This document shows positions 11,794 to 22,346 of a stretch of DNA of 64,000 bases, piece after piece. The stretch spans positions 8,717,544-8,781,543 of the forward strand of contig OY756968.1 in assembly GCA_963580455.1 (NCBI GenBank), given 5' to 3'. This stretch comes from Euonymus europaeus. Its lineage: Eukaryota; Streptophyta; Magnoliopsida; Celastrales; Celastraceae. A program made the translations under genes and the position numbers. The notes under the pieces are model-generated. The model ran no database searches and was not told where the DNA came from. It worked only from the letters and a program-made list of their open reading frames with translations. Within the stretch, counting starts at the first letter, position 1; each line of letters begins with the position of its first letter.

Positions 11794-14138
11794 ATGGCAG
11801 AGGGTGTATTTCTAATGATTAAGAATTGCTCACAAGTCTTTCCTGTTATGCTTGGGTTGGATGTTGATTTTCAGTGTTTAATTCGTAAAATTGTTGACAA
11901 ATGGATTTGTTTTGAAGTGGAGAAGTTTAATTTATCGTATTCAATACCTGGTTACAATGGATGTTCTCTTAGGATTGAGGAAGATTTCAGCACAATGGTT
12001 TCCTTGATTAATGTTCTTGGTTTGCATCTCATTGAAGTTTTTGTGACATATTTAAATGATAATTGTCGGAGTTTTGCTAGTGTTTCAGTGTTGAACAACA
12101 ATAACATAGATTTCAATGATTTTGGAGAGGATGAAACTGTGAATGAGAATGTTCAAGTTAACGTTTCAACATTTTGTTCTTCTTCAAATGGCAGCCATTT
12201 ACTTTCTTCTTCTTGGGGTGGTCTTATTAGTGATGTTGGGCAGAAATTTGATGGTGGAGTAGCTGAATTTAGGCTTGCGCTTTGCAAGTATTCTATTGAA
12301 CGAGGATTTAAGTTTAATTATGTTAGGAACAATGACGACAGAGTTGTTGCTGAGTGTGTTAACAAGTTTTCTCATGGTTGTAAATGGTTTGTTTATACTG
12401 TTAGGTCAAAGATTAATGGTGCTTGTATTATCAGGAAGTTGTACAAAGACCATACATGTCCGGTTGTGTTGAGAGACGAGAAAGGCAATAGGATGAGTGC
12501 AAAGTTGATATCTAGATTAATTGTTGATTTAGTTAGGAAGAAACCGTCGTTGTCTCCAAATGATGTGGTCTCGCACTGTCTTAGTAGTTATGGGTGTGAG
12601 GTTAGGTATGATAAGGCTTGAAATGCTTTAGAGAAGGCGAAAGCCGATATTTTTGGCGACTCATCTAAATCCTACAAGCAATTAGGATTATTTGTTGATG
12701 CTTTGAGGGTTCAGAGTCCAGGAAGCCATGTTGTTTTGGATGTAGATGTTGATTCGAAAAGGTTTCGCCGGTTATTCATGGCTTCTCATGCATGTATAAA
12801 GGGTTTTCAACACTGTCGTCCATTGTTATTCATTGATGGTACATTCTTGAAAGGAAGGTTTAGAGGAACTCTATTATCTGCCACAAGGAAGAATGGAAAC
12901 CAAAGTGATTTTTTTATATGTAAATTTTCTTCAATTATTTTTTCTATTTGTTTACTACTACGAGATGCTGTCACGATACGAATATGATACATTTTGTAAT
13001 GAATATGTGGTTTCTATATTATTGTTCAAGTTTATTTCCACTGGGTTTTGCGGTCGTAGAATCTGAAAATCATGAAAATTGGAAGTGGTTTTTTGAGCAA
13101 TTGCGGGTTGTTATTAGTGGTGTTTGTTCAATTACTTTTGTATCTGATCGGAATGTCGGGTTGGTGGAATCATTGCCTAAGGTTTTTCCTACTGCTAATC
13201 ATTTCTATTGTCTTCAACATTTGAAACAAAATTTGAGGGATAGATTCAGTCGAGGATCTTTTACCAATTGTCAAAGAGAACGAATGGTTTGGTTGTTACG
13301 TGAATGTGCTATTGCTCCTACAGTTGAAGTTTTTAATAGGAAGATGGCTGCTTTTAAACAAGAAGGGGGTGGTATTGTTGCCAGTTTCTTAGATGGTTTA
13401 CCTCTTAAGCATTGGACGAATGTTTATGGTGTTGGGTGTCGTTATGGATAGATGCATTCGAATGCAGCTGAGTCGTTCAATTCTTGGATTCTTGATTGTA
13501 GGAGTTTGCCTATAACTCAGATGGTTGATAAGATAAGATTGAAGCTTATGGGGTGGTTTTATGAGAGGAAAATTGAGGCAGGTAAATTATGTTTAGGCTT
13601 ATGATAATTTTGTGATACTATTGTTATACCTTTTTCATACATTTTGATTTCCTTTTTTTTGTGAATTGTTTTGTAAGATGGCTGGGAAGGAATATTATGT
13701 CCGAAGATGCTTGAGAAGCTTCATGCCTATGCGGTTGAAGGTTGGTCTTGGCATGTGCAGAGGTCATCTGAGTACATTTTTGAGGTGTTCTCTGAACCAC
13801 GTCATGTAGTGGACATTTCGTTGTTCAAGTGTTCTTGTGCTATGTGGCAATTGAATGGATACCCATGTGTGCATGCTGTTAAAGCAATTAGTAGGTCTCG
13901 GAAGCGGGTTGAAGATTTTGTGCAATATTACTTCTATATTGCAGCTTTTCGGAAATCATATGAAGAGCCTATCGAGCCTGTTCGTTCATATTTGTTTGTT
14001 GATAACATTATTGATGATAATGTTGACATTCTTCCTCCTACAACAAGGAGGCCTCTAGGAAGACCTAAAAAACGGCGTATAAGGTCCAGGGGTGAGCAGA
14101 TTAATGATCCGTTGCGGGAGGTGTGGAAAGATGGGTAA
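11794..14138 (+). pseudogene. mudrA-like: MURA transposase with introns, two in-frame stops
   Basis: Translation from the ATG at 11794 (MAEGVFLMIKN) gives about 275 residues of N-terminal region with a MuDR domain (GGVAEFRLALCKYSIERGF; HGCKWFVY; HTCPVVL). A TGA at 12619 interrupts it, then the same frame resumes. The DDE core is IDGTFLKGRFRG, FVSDRNVGLVESL and NAAESFNSWI, so all three acidic residues are present. A TAG at 13449 lies just before MHSNAAES. A canonical GT-AG intron at 13582-13677 restores the frame (KIEA then DGWEGILCPKM). A second probable intron, 12905-13029, has a good donor but a damaged acceptor. A SWIM zinc finger follows (CSCAMWQLNGYPCVH, about 13830-13875), then a basic RPLGRPKKRRIRSRGE tail. 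The ORF-track start at 11719 only adds leader sequence. Confidence 0.9.
12905..13029 (+). other. Probable MURA intron with mutated acceptor
   Basis: Exon sequence ends NGNQ at CAAA and a GTGATT donor follows. Protein homology resumes at LFPLGFAVVES just after 13030. For a phase-1 intron the acceptor should be AG before GTTTA, but the sequence reads TTCAAGTTTA, implying AG changed to AA. Using the shifted AG breaks the frame. The position matches a conserved GNQ/GLFPLAFAVV junction of MURA genes. Confidence 0.55.
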
Positions 14139-14659
14139 CCACAACAAGAAGACTTGCAAGGAAGCTCTAACATCATGAATGAATTTCACAATTACTTTAC
14201 ATTGTAGTCCTATTGGGTTTTTCGATACAGTTTATTTATTTATGTATGGACAATGTATCGATAATGTATCTGGTTGTGATTATTATGTTATCATGAATGT
14301 ATTTTGCAATTAGTTACATTTTTGTTATTCTATTGTGTTTTTTGGTTTTTAGTTATTTTATTTTTGAATATACAATGTATAACCAATATATCTAGTTGTT
14401 ATTTTTATGGTACCATGAAGGTATTTTACAATTATTTTCGTTGTTATTTGGTTGTGTTTGAAGGTTATGAGTACGATCAGTATGTATTGACAATGTATCC
14501 TCAATGTATCTGGATGTCATGTTTTTGTTATCGTGTAGGTATTGTAAATTACTCACAATATATAGTAGTTCAATTATTTACTGATATGAACTTTTTGGAA
14601 AATAACATTACGCTAAAAATATTCATGCAAAACATAAGGAAATATATACTGTCAGAATA
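14139..14659. repeat. Intergene spacer with three tandem units of about 120 bp
   Basis: ACAATGTATC-like starts occur at 14250, 14372 and 14490. Each is followed by a second AATGTATCT and by a TTATC/ACCATGAANGTATT block, giving three degraded units. The spacer separates the converging MURA and Ulp1-like genes, so it should hold both 3' ends. No clear coding sequence was seen; ORF 14304-14690 is low-complexity reading of the repeats. Confidence 0.6.
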
Positions 14660-16272
14660 TTACACGACTTCACTTTTCATGGAATTGTGAAAATTTTCAT
14701 GAACATTGCAACCATGCATGTGGCATTTGTATTTCATGACTTCTTTGAGTGGTAGATTTTCCTCTATAGGTTCGCCCTTCACCAATTTCTCCATTACATG
14801 ACAGACATGTACGCCACAATCTGCCCTGCATTTTGAAATGTGATATTGTGATGCTTTTACCATTTGTGTTCAAACTAGATAATAAAATTATTGTATAAAA
14901 TATTAACTTACGTGCCAAAATGTTGTTGTGGGCATTGAGTATCAGATCAGAAAGGGGTGCTGAACATTTTGTCGATATCTTCCGTATCAAGACCTTTATT
15001 TTCATTGTTCATTCTGAAAATCTCCTTTGGTCTGGTTGTCACATAATTTATCTGTTGGTAGGAAGACGTACCGTTAATTGTTTGATATACAAATCATAAA
15101 TGTATCATGTATGAATCATGATAGAATCATGGAGGTATCATTACCAGTATTTGAGCATAAAAAATGTAGGGGTCTGATATTCCATCCCTCGGCTTCAGGC
15201 TGTTATATTGTGTCCACTCCCCCTCCGACGAGTCAAATGCAACAAGCGTCCAATGGTTTGGGTGAATCTGTATTTCTCTACCCCCATTCGAATTGATTGG
15301 AAAAATTAGGTAATTGGTTAGTGGAGACAAACTGGAAAGCACTTCGTCAATCTTAGCCTCTCTAATATCTTTGTACTCCTCTTTCACGATATAAGTCTGA
15401 AAAAGATTTATATACTAAGTTATATAATTAAAAATTTGAATATAAATTTGACACTTATTTTGGATATCATGTTATTACTTACCCAACACAATGAGTCAAA
15501 TATGAAGAATGTATCTGTGGATTCATCGGCTGATGTCTTGTTGGCATCCATCAGTATTTTTCCGTGAGCATTAATAACCTGCACTCACAGTTATAATGCC
15601 ATAGTTTCATAGATAAGATGAAATTTCATATATCAAATTGGGTTCACTCACATTGTTGGTGATGCCTTTGTCGCTCAAAATGTCAAGTAAATCTTCCATG
15701 GATACAAGATCACTTTCCGAGGATGATCCACTAAGACGAATGCTGTGTTCATAAAATTTTAAAAGTAAAAAATACCCCCAACTTAGAGTCATGGATTTAT
15801 TAGCAACAAACAAAGCAGCAAACATGTAAAGCACTAGAAGACGATAGAGGTCATCTTCACCCTCTATTTTACTTCCTAAAGATACTTCTTTCACCTGAGT
15901 TTCTATAATTGATTTGGTCAATCTAGGAGTAAACCTGAACCTTCTTTGTATGAAACTGTTGCTTGTGTCTTTTTTTTTGGGGTGTCACGTCAATAGCTTT
16001 CTTACCATCTTCTATCATGAAGATGTCCTTGAAATCCTTGTACAGAAGCTTCCTACTTTGTCCTCCTATGACGAATGATTTTGTTCCGTTGTGAAATGCC
16101 TTTAGTAGGTTGAACATGTTGTTGTTAGAGAAACCACTTTCTGCCAATTTGAGATCTTTGCTCAATATGGCTTCAATCAACTGCCTAAATGGTGTCTTCT
16201 TCAGTTTTCCAATTTGTCTCTTGCTCAAAGAGAGATTTTCTATCAGACCAACAACCGATTGCAGACTTGACC
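14660..16272 (-). pseudogene. Ulp1/SENP-type cysteine protease (C48) gene of the MULE
   Basis: On the minus strand exons assemble with good splice sites. The N-terminal exon begins after an acceptor at about 16272 (SVVGLIENLSLSKRQIGKL) and contains a helical domain with TKSFVIGG. Donor near 15651 (ITNN), exon VINAHGKILMDANK, donor about 15484, acceptor about 15400, then TYIVKEEYKDIREAK. The catalytic His lies in HWTLVAFDSSEGEW. The expected Asp position reads YNSL (Asn). After a further intron (14826-14911, GTAAGT..CAG) the nucleophile region is PQQHFGTADCGVHVCHVMEKL with catalytic Cys. A one-base frameshift in the A9 tract at 15970-15978 separates the N-terminal ORF from the next. ULP proteases process SUMO or related tags; here it is an element-borne paralogue, probably inactive. 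Confidence 0.85.
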
Positions 16273-16547
16273 TGTAATAAAGGATTCGAAATATTTAATC
16301 GCCCATTGTTATTGCATTTTTAAGCTAATAAAGATGGTTGTATTATAACATACTCGCAAAGGTATCACATATTTCACAGAAAAATAGAAATACTCATCAT
16401 AGAATGCTTACCATTGTTTCTTTAGAACACGATATATCAACGGTCTTCCATAAAAATCGAATGTGTATCACTGTGTAAGAAAAAACTCACCATTGCCTAG
16501 TTATTTAAAGGTCGCAGCAGTCGCATCGTTGTAGTAGCCTCATTAGC
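16273..16547 (-). other. Possible upstream exon of the Ulp1-like gene
   Basis: A donor-like ATG/GTAAGC at about 16408-16413 (minus) ends a short open stretch reading FLWKTVDISCSKET. A second possible donor, GTGAGT, lies near 16490. I could not fix the first exon or the start codon. Confidence 0.3.
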
Positions 16548-16650
16548 GGAGGAGGTGTGTCATCGGGAGAGTCGCAACATTGTCCGAATAGTCGCGTCGT
16601 TGTCGGAGGAGGTGCGTCATCGGGAGAGTCGCAACGTTGGAAGACGTCTT
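16548..16650. repeat. Direct repeat with 57-bp period
   Basis: GGAGGAGGTGTGTCATCGGG and the following GAGAGTCGCAAC recur 57 bp later with one change. The block is CG-richer than its surroundings and may be a subterminal repeat of the KI-type MULE. Confidence 0.65.
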
Positions 16651-19049
16651 TCGCTGATGTGGCTAAGTATTTTGTTGGTATGGTTGGGCCAATAAATCGT
16701 ATTGGTACAATTATGTTTATTTAGTGGCTCTATTTTTAATGTAACAGAGGTGAACCGAAGTCAACAAAAAAAGACTCTTAGTGACTACACCTATATAATA
16801 CTCGAAACACACACACACAATCGATGTGGGACTGGGCAAGGGAGCAGGGGGACCTGGGACCAGAACACTGAACACACACTTTCATACCCAAGCACACGCA
16901 AACATAAAATAATTTCTTTTTTTGACAAATAGTAGTACATACACACACTAAGCAGACATAGAGGCAACCACTAAGAGCCATCAACCGGAGTCGGCCCACT
17001 TAATTCAAGACAAATGGCCCACCACATCAATTTTTCAAAATATTAATTCAATATTTTGATTTTGCCAACGGTAAATTTATGGATGACTAAGCAAAGATAA
17101 TATCTGTGATTATCAAAGATTAATGAATAATAAATGGCATTCATGTGTTTGAATCATCTTTTTTGCTTCCTCTCCCTTGTGTCTTGGTCTCCAATCTATC
17201 TTATTCATGTCACAATGAGATTAGATTCATAGTTTCTTCACAATTTCTCTGTTGGATTTTGTTTTTTTTTTGTTTTTTTTTGTGTTGTTAAAATCATTTT
17301 TTGGGTCTTTTAGATCATAAAAAAGTTTAGCAACAATGGCACCCTCCTTTTGGTGGTGAGGGAAGCTACTAGAGGCTGCTTCATTGGGATCGACTTTTTA
17401 CTCAACCTCCATCCGAAGATGCAGACTCATCCTTCGACCTCGCCACTTTGGGACCCAATCAAAACCCTGTTCATATCCCTGTTTAATCGGATCGGCGTTG
17501 GATGGTTATGACAAACTTAGTGATTTTGGAAGGTCAAAGTGTTGATTCTAAGATTAATTTGGGTCTAGTCAAGTGGATCAGGGAGAAGTAAGGTGAAAGA
17601 GATTGAGAAAGGTAATTGAATGAATAAGAAGAATTATTTTATTTGTTGAGACGTGATATTCCACGTGTCTTATATTGAGTGGAGCATGCGCACCATGTCA
17701 GCGTGCTGATTGGTGCACACAAACCAATGAATATTTTCTCCATCGTAAGTGTTGTTTTAACAAACAATTATAAACAGTACGTGTTTGGCAAACCAGTTGA
17801 AGCTCCGACAGGTGGCCACGACAAAATTAGCTACCGATCAATGAAAATTGTTTGGCAGTCTAGCACGGTGAGGTCCCACCTCATTGATTATTGGAGCTGC
17901 TTTTGAGGCTACCGTAGTGCGATAAGCGTGAGTTTTTTTCATTTTAGTCCTTGCCAATCTTTTTGTGCTGAGAGAGTAAGCAGGCGTGGCTAGATCAAAC
18001 ATCTTTTCCTAACGATAGCATTATTTGAAAAATTATCAGGTTTTTGTTCAAAAATATCATACCATAATAGAAAAAGTCGAAATAAAAAAGTGCAACGATC
18101 ACAAACACAATGACTTAACATGAAAAATTCTAAATCTAAAAATAAAAAATAAAAAATCACAGATATTATCAAAAGATAACAAAAAAAAAAATCATATCGT
18201 GTAGAAAATATATACCACCAGACAATCACAAATATCTTCCAAGAAACCTAGACAAAACCCAAGAATAAAAATCTTTATTCTCTCTTATTGCTCATCGCAC
18301 ACAGCCCTATAAGTATCTTTTTTGCATCAACACATAAATCATAGTAAACCACAAGTTTATAAATTCTATTATAACTACATGTCCTTCCCCAAGATATTTT
18401 CAACTTGGAAATTTATTTTGTCGAAATAGAAATTCTTTTTATAGCAAAAGAATTCGTCTAACTTTTTAATCAAAATCCTAAATAGACGGCATTACTTGGG
18501 GACAAGATTTTGGCAAAACGAGTGCATTTTGTTGGTGATTGACGATCTGAAATGATATATGAAGTTCGAGAGCTTCAATTTGACATGTCAACAAACCCAA
18601 GGTTAGTTGGGTGGCCGATGTGTTTGGCGATTGGGGATGAGGGTCTGACTCATAAACATTATGATTTTATGGTTTAGTTTAGAAATTTTTCAAACATTTT
18701 AGGTGATTCCTGTTATTTACTAAGTGGATATTGGTTTTTTATTTTTTTTTTCACATGTGAAAACACATTTTGCCACACAACTCACCTCATCTCATCTCTT
18801 CTCAGCAAGTCAAAATACAACACACTGTCGAACGGACTGATATGTTGTGAATGGCTGAACGAGACCAAATCTGATGCGAATTCCACCCGCACATGCCTAA
18901 TCTGTCTACCCAAACATTTTGATGCAAACAACGGTCCATGGCTTGTTAATTTGTTGGCAATGAAGACTCAAAAGAGTTAGGAGGAAGGTTGGTTTTTTTT
19001 TTGTATTAATGAGAGTCCGCTAAGAGGCTTTATTACTATCAGGGATTCT
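16651..19049. other. Gene-free stretch
   Basis: No convincing ORF, RNA or element was found. CA-rich simple sequence occurs at 16807-16820 and T-rich runs at 17258-17281. The segment 17640-17990 has short GTTTGGCA words and a GAGCTGCTTTTGAGGCTACCG end that recall plant MITEs, but no paired termini were confirmed. ORFs 17679-17906 and 17990-18229 have no recognisable family. Confidence 0.35.
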
Positions 19050-20353
19050 TCTTCAAGACTTACATTGAATTTGTCTCTCTTCAAAGCTTCTCCAACCCCT
19101 AAAGCCATCCACAGCAGCAACTCTTAACAGATTCTTTAAACTCCAGCAAAAATACACATTTTCACCAATTTACAATTTTTGAAACAGTAACTCCACACAT
19201 CAGTTACTCCAAATCTATACTCTAAATCATTTAAATATTCATTCATACAATAAACTTTTATTCTTTATTGAATGCAAAAAAGTAGTCCAAAATTGTCTCA
19301 CAATGAATAACTTTCTAGTTGCGACCAGTTCCCAAGCATGACCATACAAAGCAACAATTGCAGAAAAGAAAGAAAGAAGATAGATTAAATATAATTATTT
19401 CCTTCAAAATTATTGTATATGTTCACGCAATGAGTTATACATCGAGTCCTATAGATATACAACTGACATTCTAAGCATAGTAAAGTAACATGGAGAAAGC
19501 TTAGCTGTTGCCACACCCTCGAGCATAAGTTATAAAATAGTGAGCGAATCCCATCAAAGTAGAAAACAAGAGGGGATACACAGAAGGAAAAAGAAGGCCT
19601 AGCATTCTTCTTCCATGGCTGGAACCTCTCGAGAGGCTTCCCAAGAAGGCTTGGAGGGAGGATGTGGGCAGAGTAGCCCCAGGCTTCGAGATATTTCTTA
19701 TGGAATTAAATGAAGAATCTGTAACATGGCTGCATTACCTGGTTGTAATCAGAGATGGCCTGGCAGAGAAACAAGGTTCTTGGCGACGAGATGCGGTTCC
19801 GTCGACGATGGCGAGAGAAGATGGGTGTTCTGTGTTTGATGAGAGAGAAGTAGCATATATTTTATTCATAAATAATAACTCGCGTATGTACAGTACTACG
19901 CAAATAGTTGCGCTCAACTGTAGCAAAACACCACTTCCCAGTTGCGGATCCAGTAACCGATGTGGAGTCAAATTTCACTAAAAGACAAATGCATTGCTCT
20001 AAATAAGAGTCAACCACCCACATCCAGTAGCTGATGTGGGTGGTCTAAGGCCCAACCAGGACAGCCCTAGCTTCTCTAACATTTGGGTCAAGCTCTACTA
20101 CACTGTAGAAGATGCCTTAATTTTCCATATTTTGATATTTATGTGATATGAATTTGCTGAAGATGATAAGAAATGCATCAAATTGTACAAATAAAAACAA
20201 AAGGGAAAGGAAGAGCTGGAAACAAACTAGTTGCATATAGCATAATTCGTACTTCGATTGAAATAAATAAATTAAATTGTCATAAACAGCTGCAGAATAA
20301 AATGAAAGAGGAGTTGAAAAAATGTTATCACTTATTAATGAAAAACATATATC
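19050..20353. other. Gene-free stretch with MITE-like words
   Basis: CATCCACAGCAGCAACTC near 19107 and CACTGTAGAAGATGCC near 20101 resemble the terminal wording of common plant MITEs. They may be two ends of one element of about 1 kb or separate fragments. ORF 19664-19981 shows no known domain. Confidence 0.3.
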
Positions 20354-20704
20354 TTAATTGGGGTGAAGAGAGCTACCACTTGTTTTACATCTACCACTGG
20401 TATGAGATAAAACAGGAAGTCCCCATTGAGAGGAGAAGATGATGTGGGGATTTAAATCATCCATCTTTACTTGTTGGACCATGTTAGCACAGATTTTGGA
20501 AATTCTGCTTGACACAGCAACTGCTGAGAATAGCTTCAAAATAAGTTTCCTTGACCGGGATAAGCGAAAGCCCTTCAGCGTTCCATTTATTTTCTTCACC
20601 CAGCGCCTTCTAGGCACCTCCAGTCGCCCACGATGGCCGCTTAGCTTCCTATATTGATATCTCAAATGTTCTCCAACAAGATCTTGGAGACCCATGTACA
20701 GCAT
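20354..20704 (-). CDS. Small basic protein, 116 aa, possible host gene
   Basis: A single uninterrupted ORF starts at 20704 (MLYMGLQDLVGEHLRYQY) and ends at 20354. It is strongly basic in the first 60 residues (RKLSGHRGRLEVPRRRWVKK; LSRSRKLILKLF). A more hydrophobic segment, SSRISKICANMVQQVKM, and a C-terminal SSQWGLPVLSH follow. It has no signal peptide or obvious membrane span. The composition resembles small lineage-specific plant proteins with an Arg-rich segment near RKL, but I cannot name a family. A TATA box lies about 40 bp upstream. Unlike everything around it, the frame has no stops and no transposon domain. It could still be fortuitous; a same-region plus-strand ORF (20439-20657) is its shadow. 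Confidence 0.5.
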   Translation of the reverse strand: MLYMGLQDLVGEHLRYQYRKLSGHRGRLEVPRRRWVKKINGTLKGFRLSRSRKLILKLFSAVAVSSRISKICANMVQQVKMDDLNPHIIFSSQWGLPVLSHTSGRCKTSGSSLHPN

Positions 20705-20742
20705 TTGAGGAAATCTAGATGGAGAGTGGGATTACTTGAGCT

Positions 20743-20752
20743 CTTTATATAG
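20743..20752 (-). promoter_or_regulatory. TATA box for the 116-aa ORF
   Basis: On the minus strand CTATATAAAG lies about 40 bp before the ATG at 20704. This would give a very short leader if transcription starts 25-30 bp downstream. Confidence 0.5.
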
Positions 20753-20759
20753 AGGAATT

Positions 20760-22062
20760 AAACTGGAAGGAGAGACTGTAGATGGTTTTCTAGCAAATGC
20801 AAAATGGCCAGAGAGAGAGATGAAGAAGACTGCCTACATTCAGATTGATTCTTGCTAAACATGGGTTTCTGATATTTTAACTCCACATACTATGCATTTA
20901 GGAAGAGAGACAAATATGTAGATGCCTTGTAATTATACTTTTAACACATGGCCAACATGATATATAGATAACCACGTCGGTCACCTTGTTAGGACAAATG
21001 CTCTCTCTCAATCTCTGTATATATCTATTCAAATTGGTGTGATTAATAAAAGACGAAAGGAATATTGGAGACTGGAGGCATGTGCAATGATTGATATCAA
21101 AGGCAATCATATGAGGGGAAGGAATGTTGTGGCAGTGATTGTTACCTGAAAAGCAATCTAATTAAAATTCAATTGTTCCTAAGATGCTAAAACCAGAATC
21201 ACTAATATATGGCTATTGGCAACCGAGCGATATATCGAAATGCATATTTTGGTAGCTGTTGGACAACACGAAATTGCGGAAACATATAAAGGAACACATA
21301 GTAATAATCAATGGGAAAACAACTTTTAAAAATTTTCTAATCAATAGTGATTATCTGACTAAATCTAGATTAGCGTATCTTGAGACTGCTATAGATTGAT
21401 CTCTAACTAATCAAGAACAATGAGTGGATCTACAAGGTTGATGCAAAGCTCAATTCAACGAATCTTCCAGCGTATACACCAATTCTCAATCTAGGATTAA
21501 GAGTGTGTAATCCTTATTTCGAAAATCTGAAAAAAATCAAGAAACCAAAATTCTGGAGAGAATTAGAGAGTCAAGTCCAACCGATATTTCAACTTTGGAC
21601 AAATAATACACACCTAAGTGTGCCTATATAGGGATCAGCCAACCTAAATTTTTTGACATAGTTTGGCTGGCCCACAACTCTCTCCAATTAGACCTCTCCA
21701 ACATTCGTTAGGTTTTCCTGATTCATTTTAGTTTGGGCTTTCATAGGCTACAATGGGGATCACAAGGAAAAATAAAACATAGTCTTCCTATAGATTTAAT
21801 TATCAGCCCAAACTTATGAGCATAATGAAAATCATAAATTATAATATATTACACTAAAATATTATAGTTACACTCCTGTTTTATTTCAAATTAAATTTGA
21901 GCATTTTGTTATAATTTTTTAATTAAAATCCTCACGTTAAATTATAAATACCCGCCAATTAAATATGTCAATGACATATAATATTTAATTGACATATTTA
22001 AATATTCTTTGAGCCTACCACTTAACTTATTTGAATGTGTTAGATTAATTAAAATGCACCTA
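20760..22062. other. AT-rich stretch, possible decayed copia LTR
   Basis: No gene was seen. From about 21254 (TGTTGGACAACACG) the texture resembles minus-strand copia LTRs such as the one at 44160-45737, with a run of AT-rich sequence ending near 22060. No primer-binding site or matching end was found. Confidence 0.3.
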
Positions 22063-22346
22063 TAAGATTTTAACACAATCTCAAATACTATAAGTATTCT
22101 CAAGATGATATCATCAATTCATGATTAGACATGAATTTTAATTATTAATAGATTATTTTTCATCGTACATTTAATGTGATAACATAATTCGCTTAGTTTT
22201 TCTACAAGATTTTAACAAAATCTCAAATACTATAAGTATTCTCAAGACGATATCACCAATTCATGATTAGACATGAATTTTAATTATTAATAGATTATTT
22301 TTCATCATACATTTAATGTGATAACATAATTCACTTAGTTTTTGTT
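22063..22346. repeat. Tandem duplication, 142-bp unit
   Basis: The unit beginning near AGATTTTAACA at 22065 recurs at 22207 with only a handful of changes (for example GATGATATCAT versus GACGATATCAC). The second unit ends where the putative copia LTR begins at 22343. Confidence 0.85.

Larger units (their letters stand above)
11078..16700 (+). mobile_element. Kaonashi-type MULE: MURA transposase plus Ulp1-like protease (limits approximate)
   Basis: A plus-strand MURA gene (11794-14138) and a convergent minus-strand Ulp1/C48 protease gene (14660-16272) sit about 520 bp apart with nothing foreign between them. This pairing is characteristic of KI-type MULEs, in which a ULP-like gene travels with the transposase. 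KI elements often lack long terminal inverted repeats, consistent with my failure to find them. Both genes keep recognisable catalytic residues and intron boundaries but carry stops or frameshifts, so the element is probably not autonomous now. Confidence 0.75.

Noticed and set aside
14304..14690. 128-aa ORF after the MURA gene
   Set aside because: It translates the three tandem 120-bp units; composition is low-complexity and no domain is visible.
17337..17640. Possible gene starting ATGGCACCC at 17337
   Set aside because: The frame closes after a few codons and no homology could be read in other frames.
19664..19981. 105-aa plus ORF with a 78-aa minus shadow
   Set aside because: No domain, no promoter-like context, and it sits between MITE-like ends.
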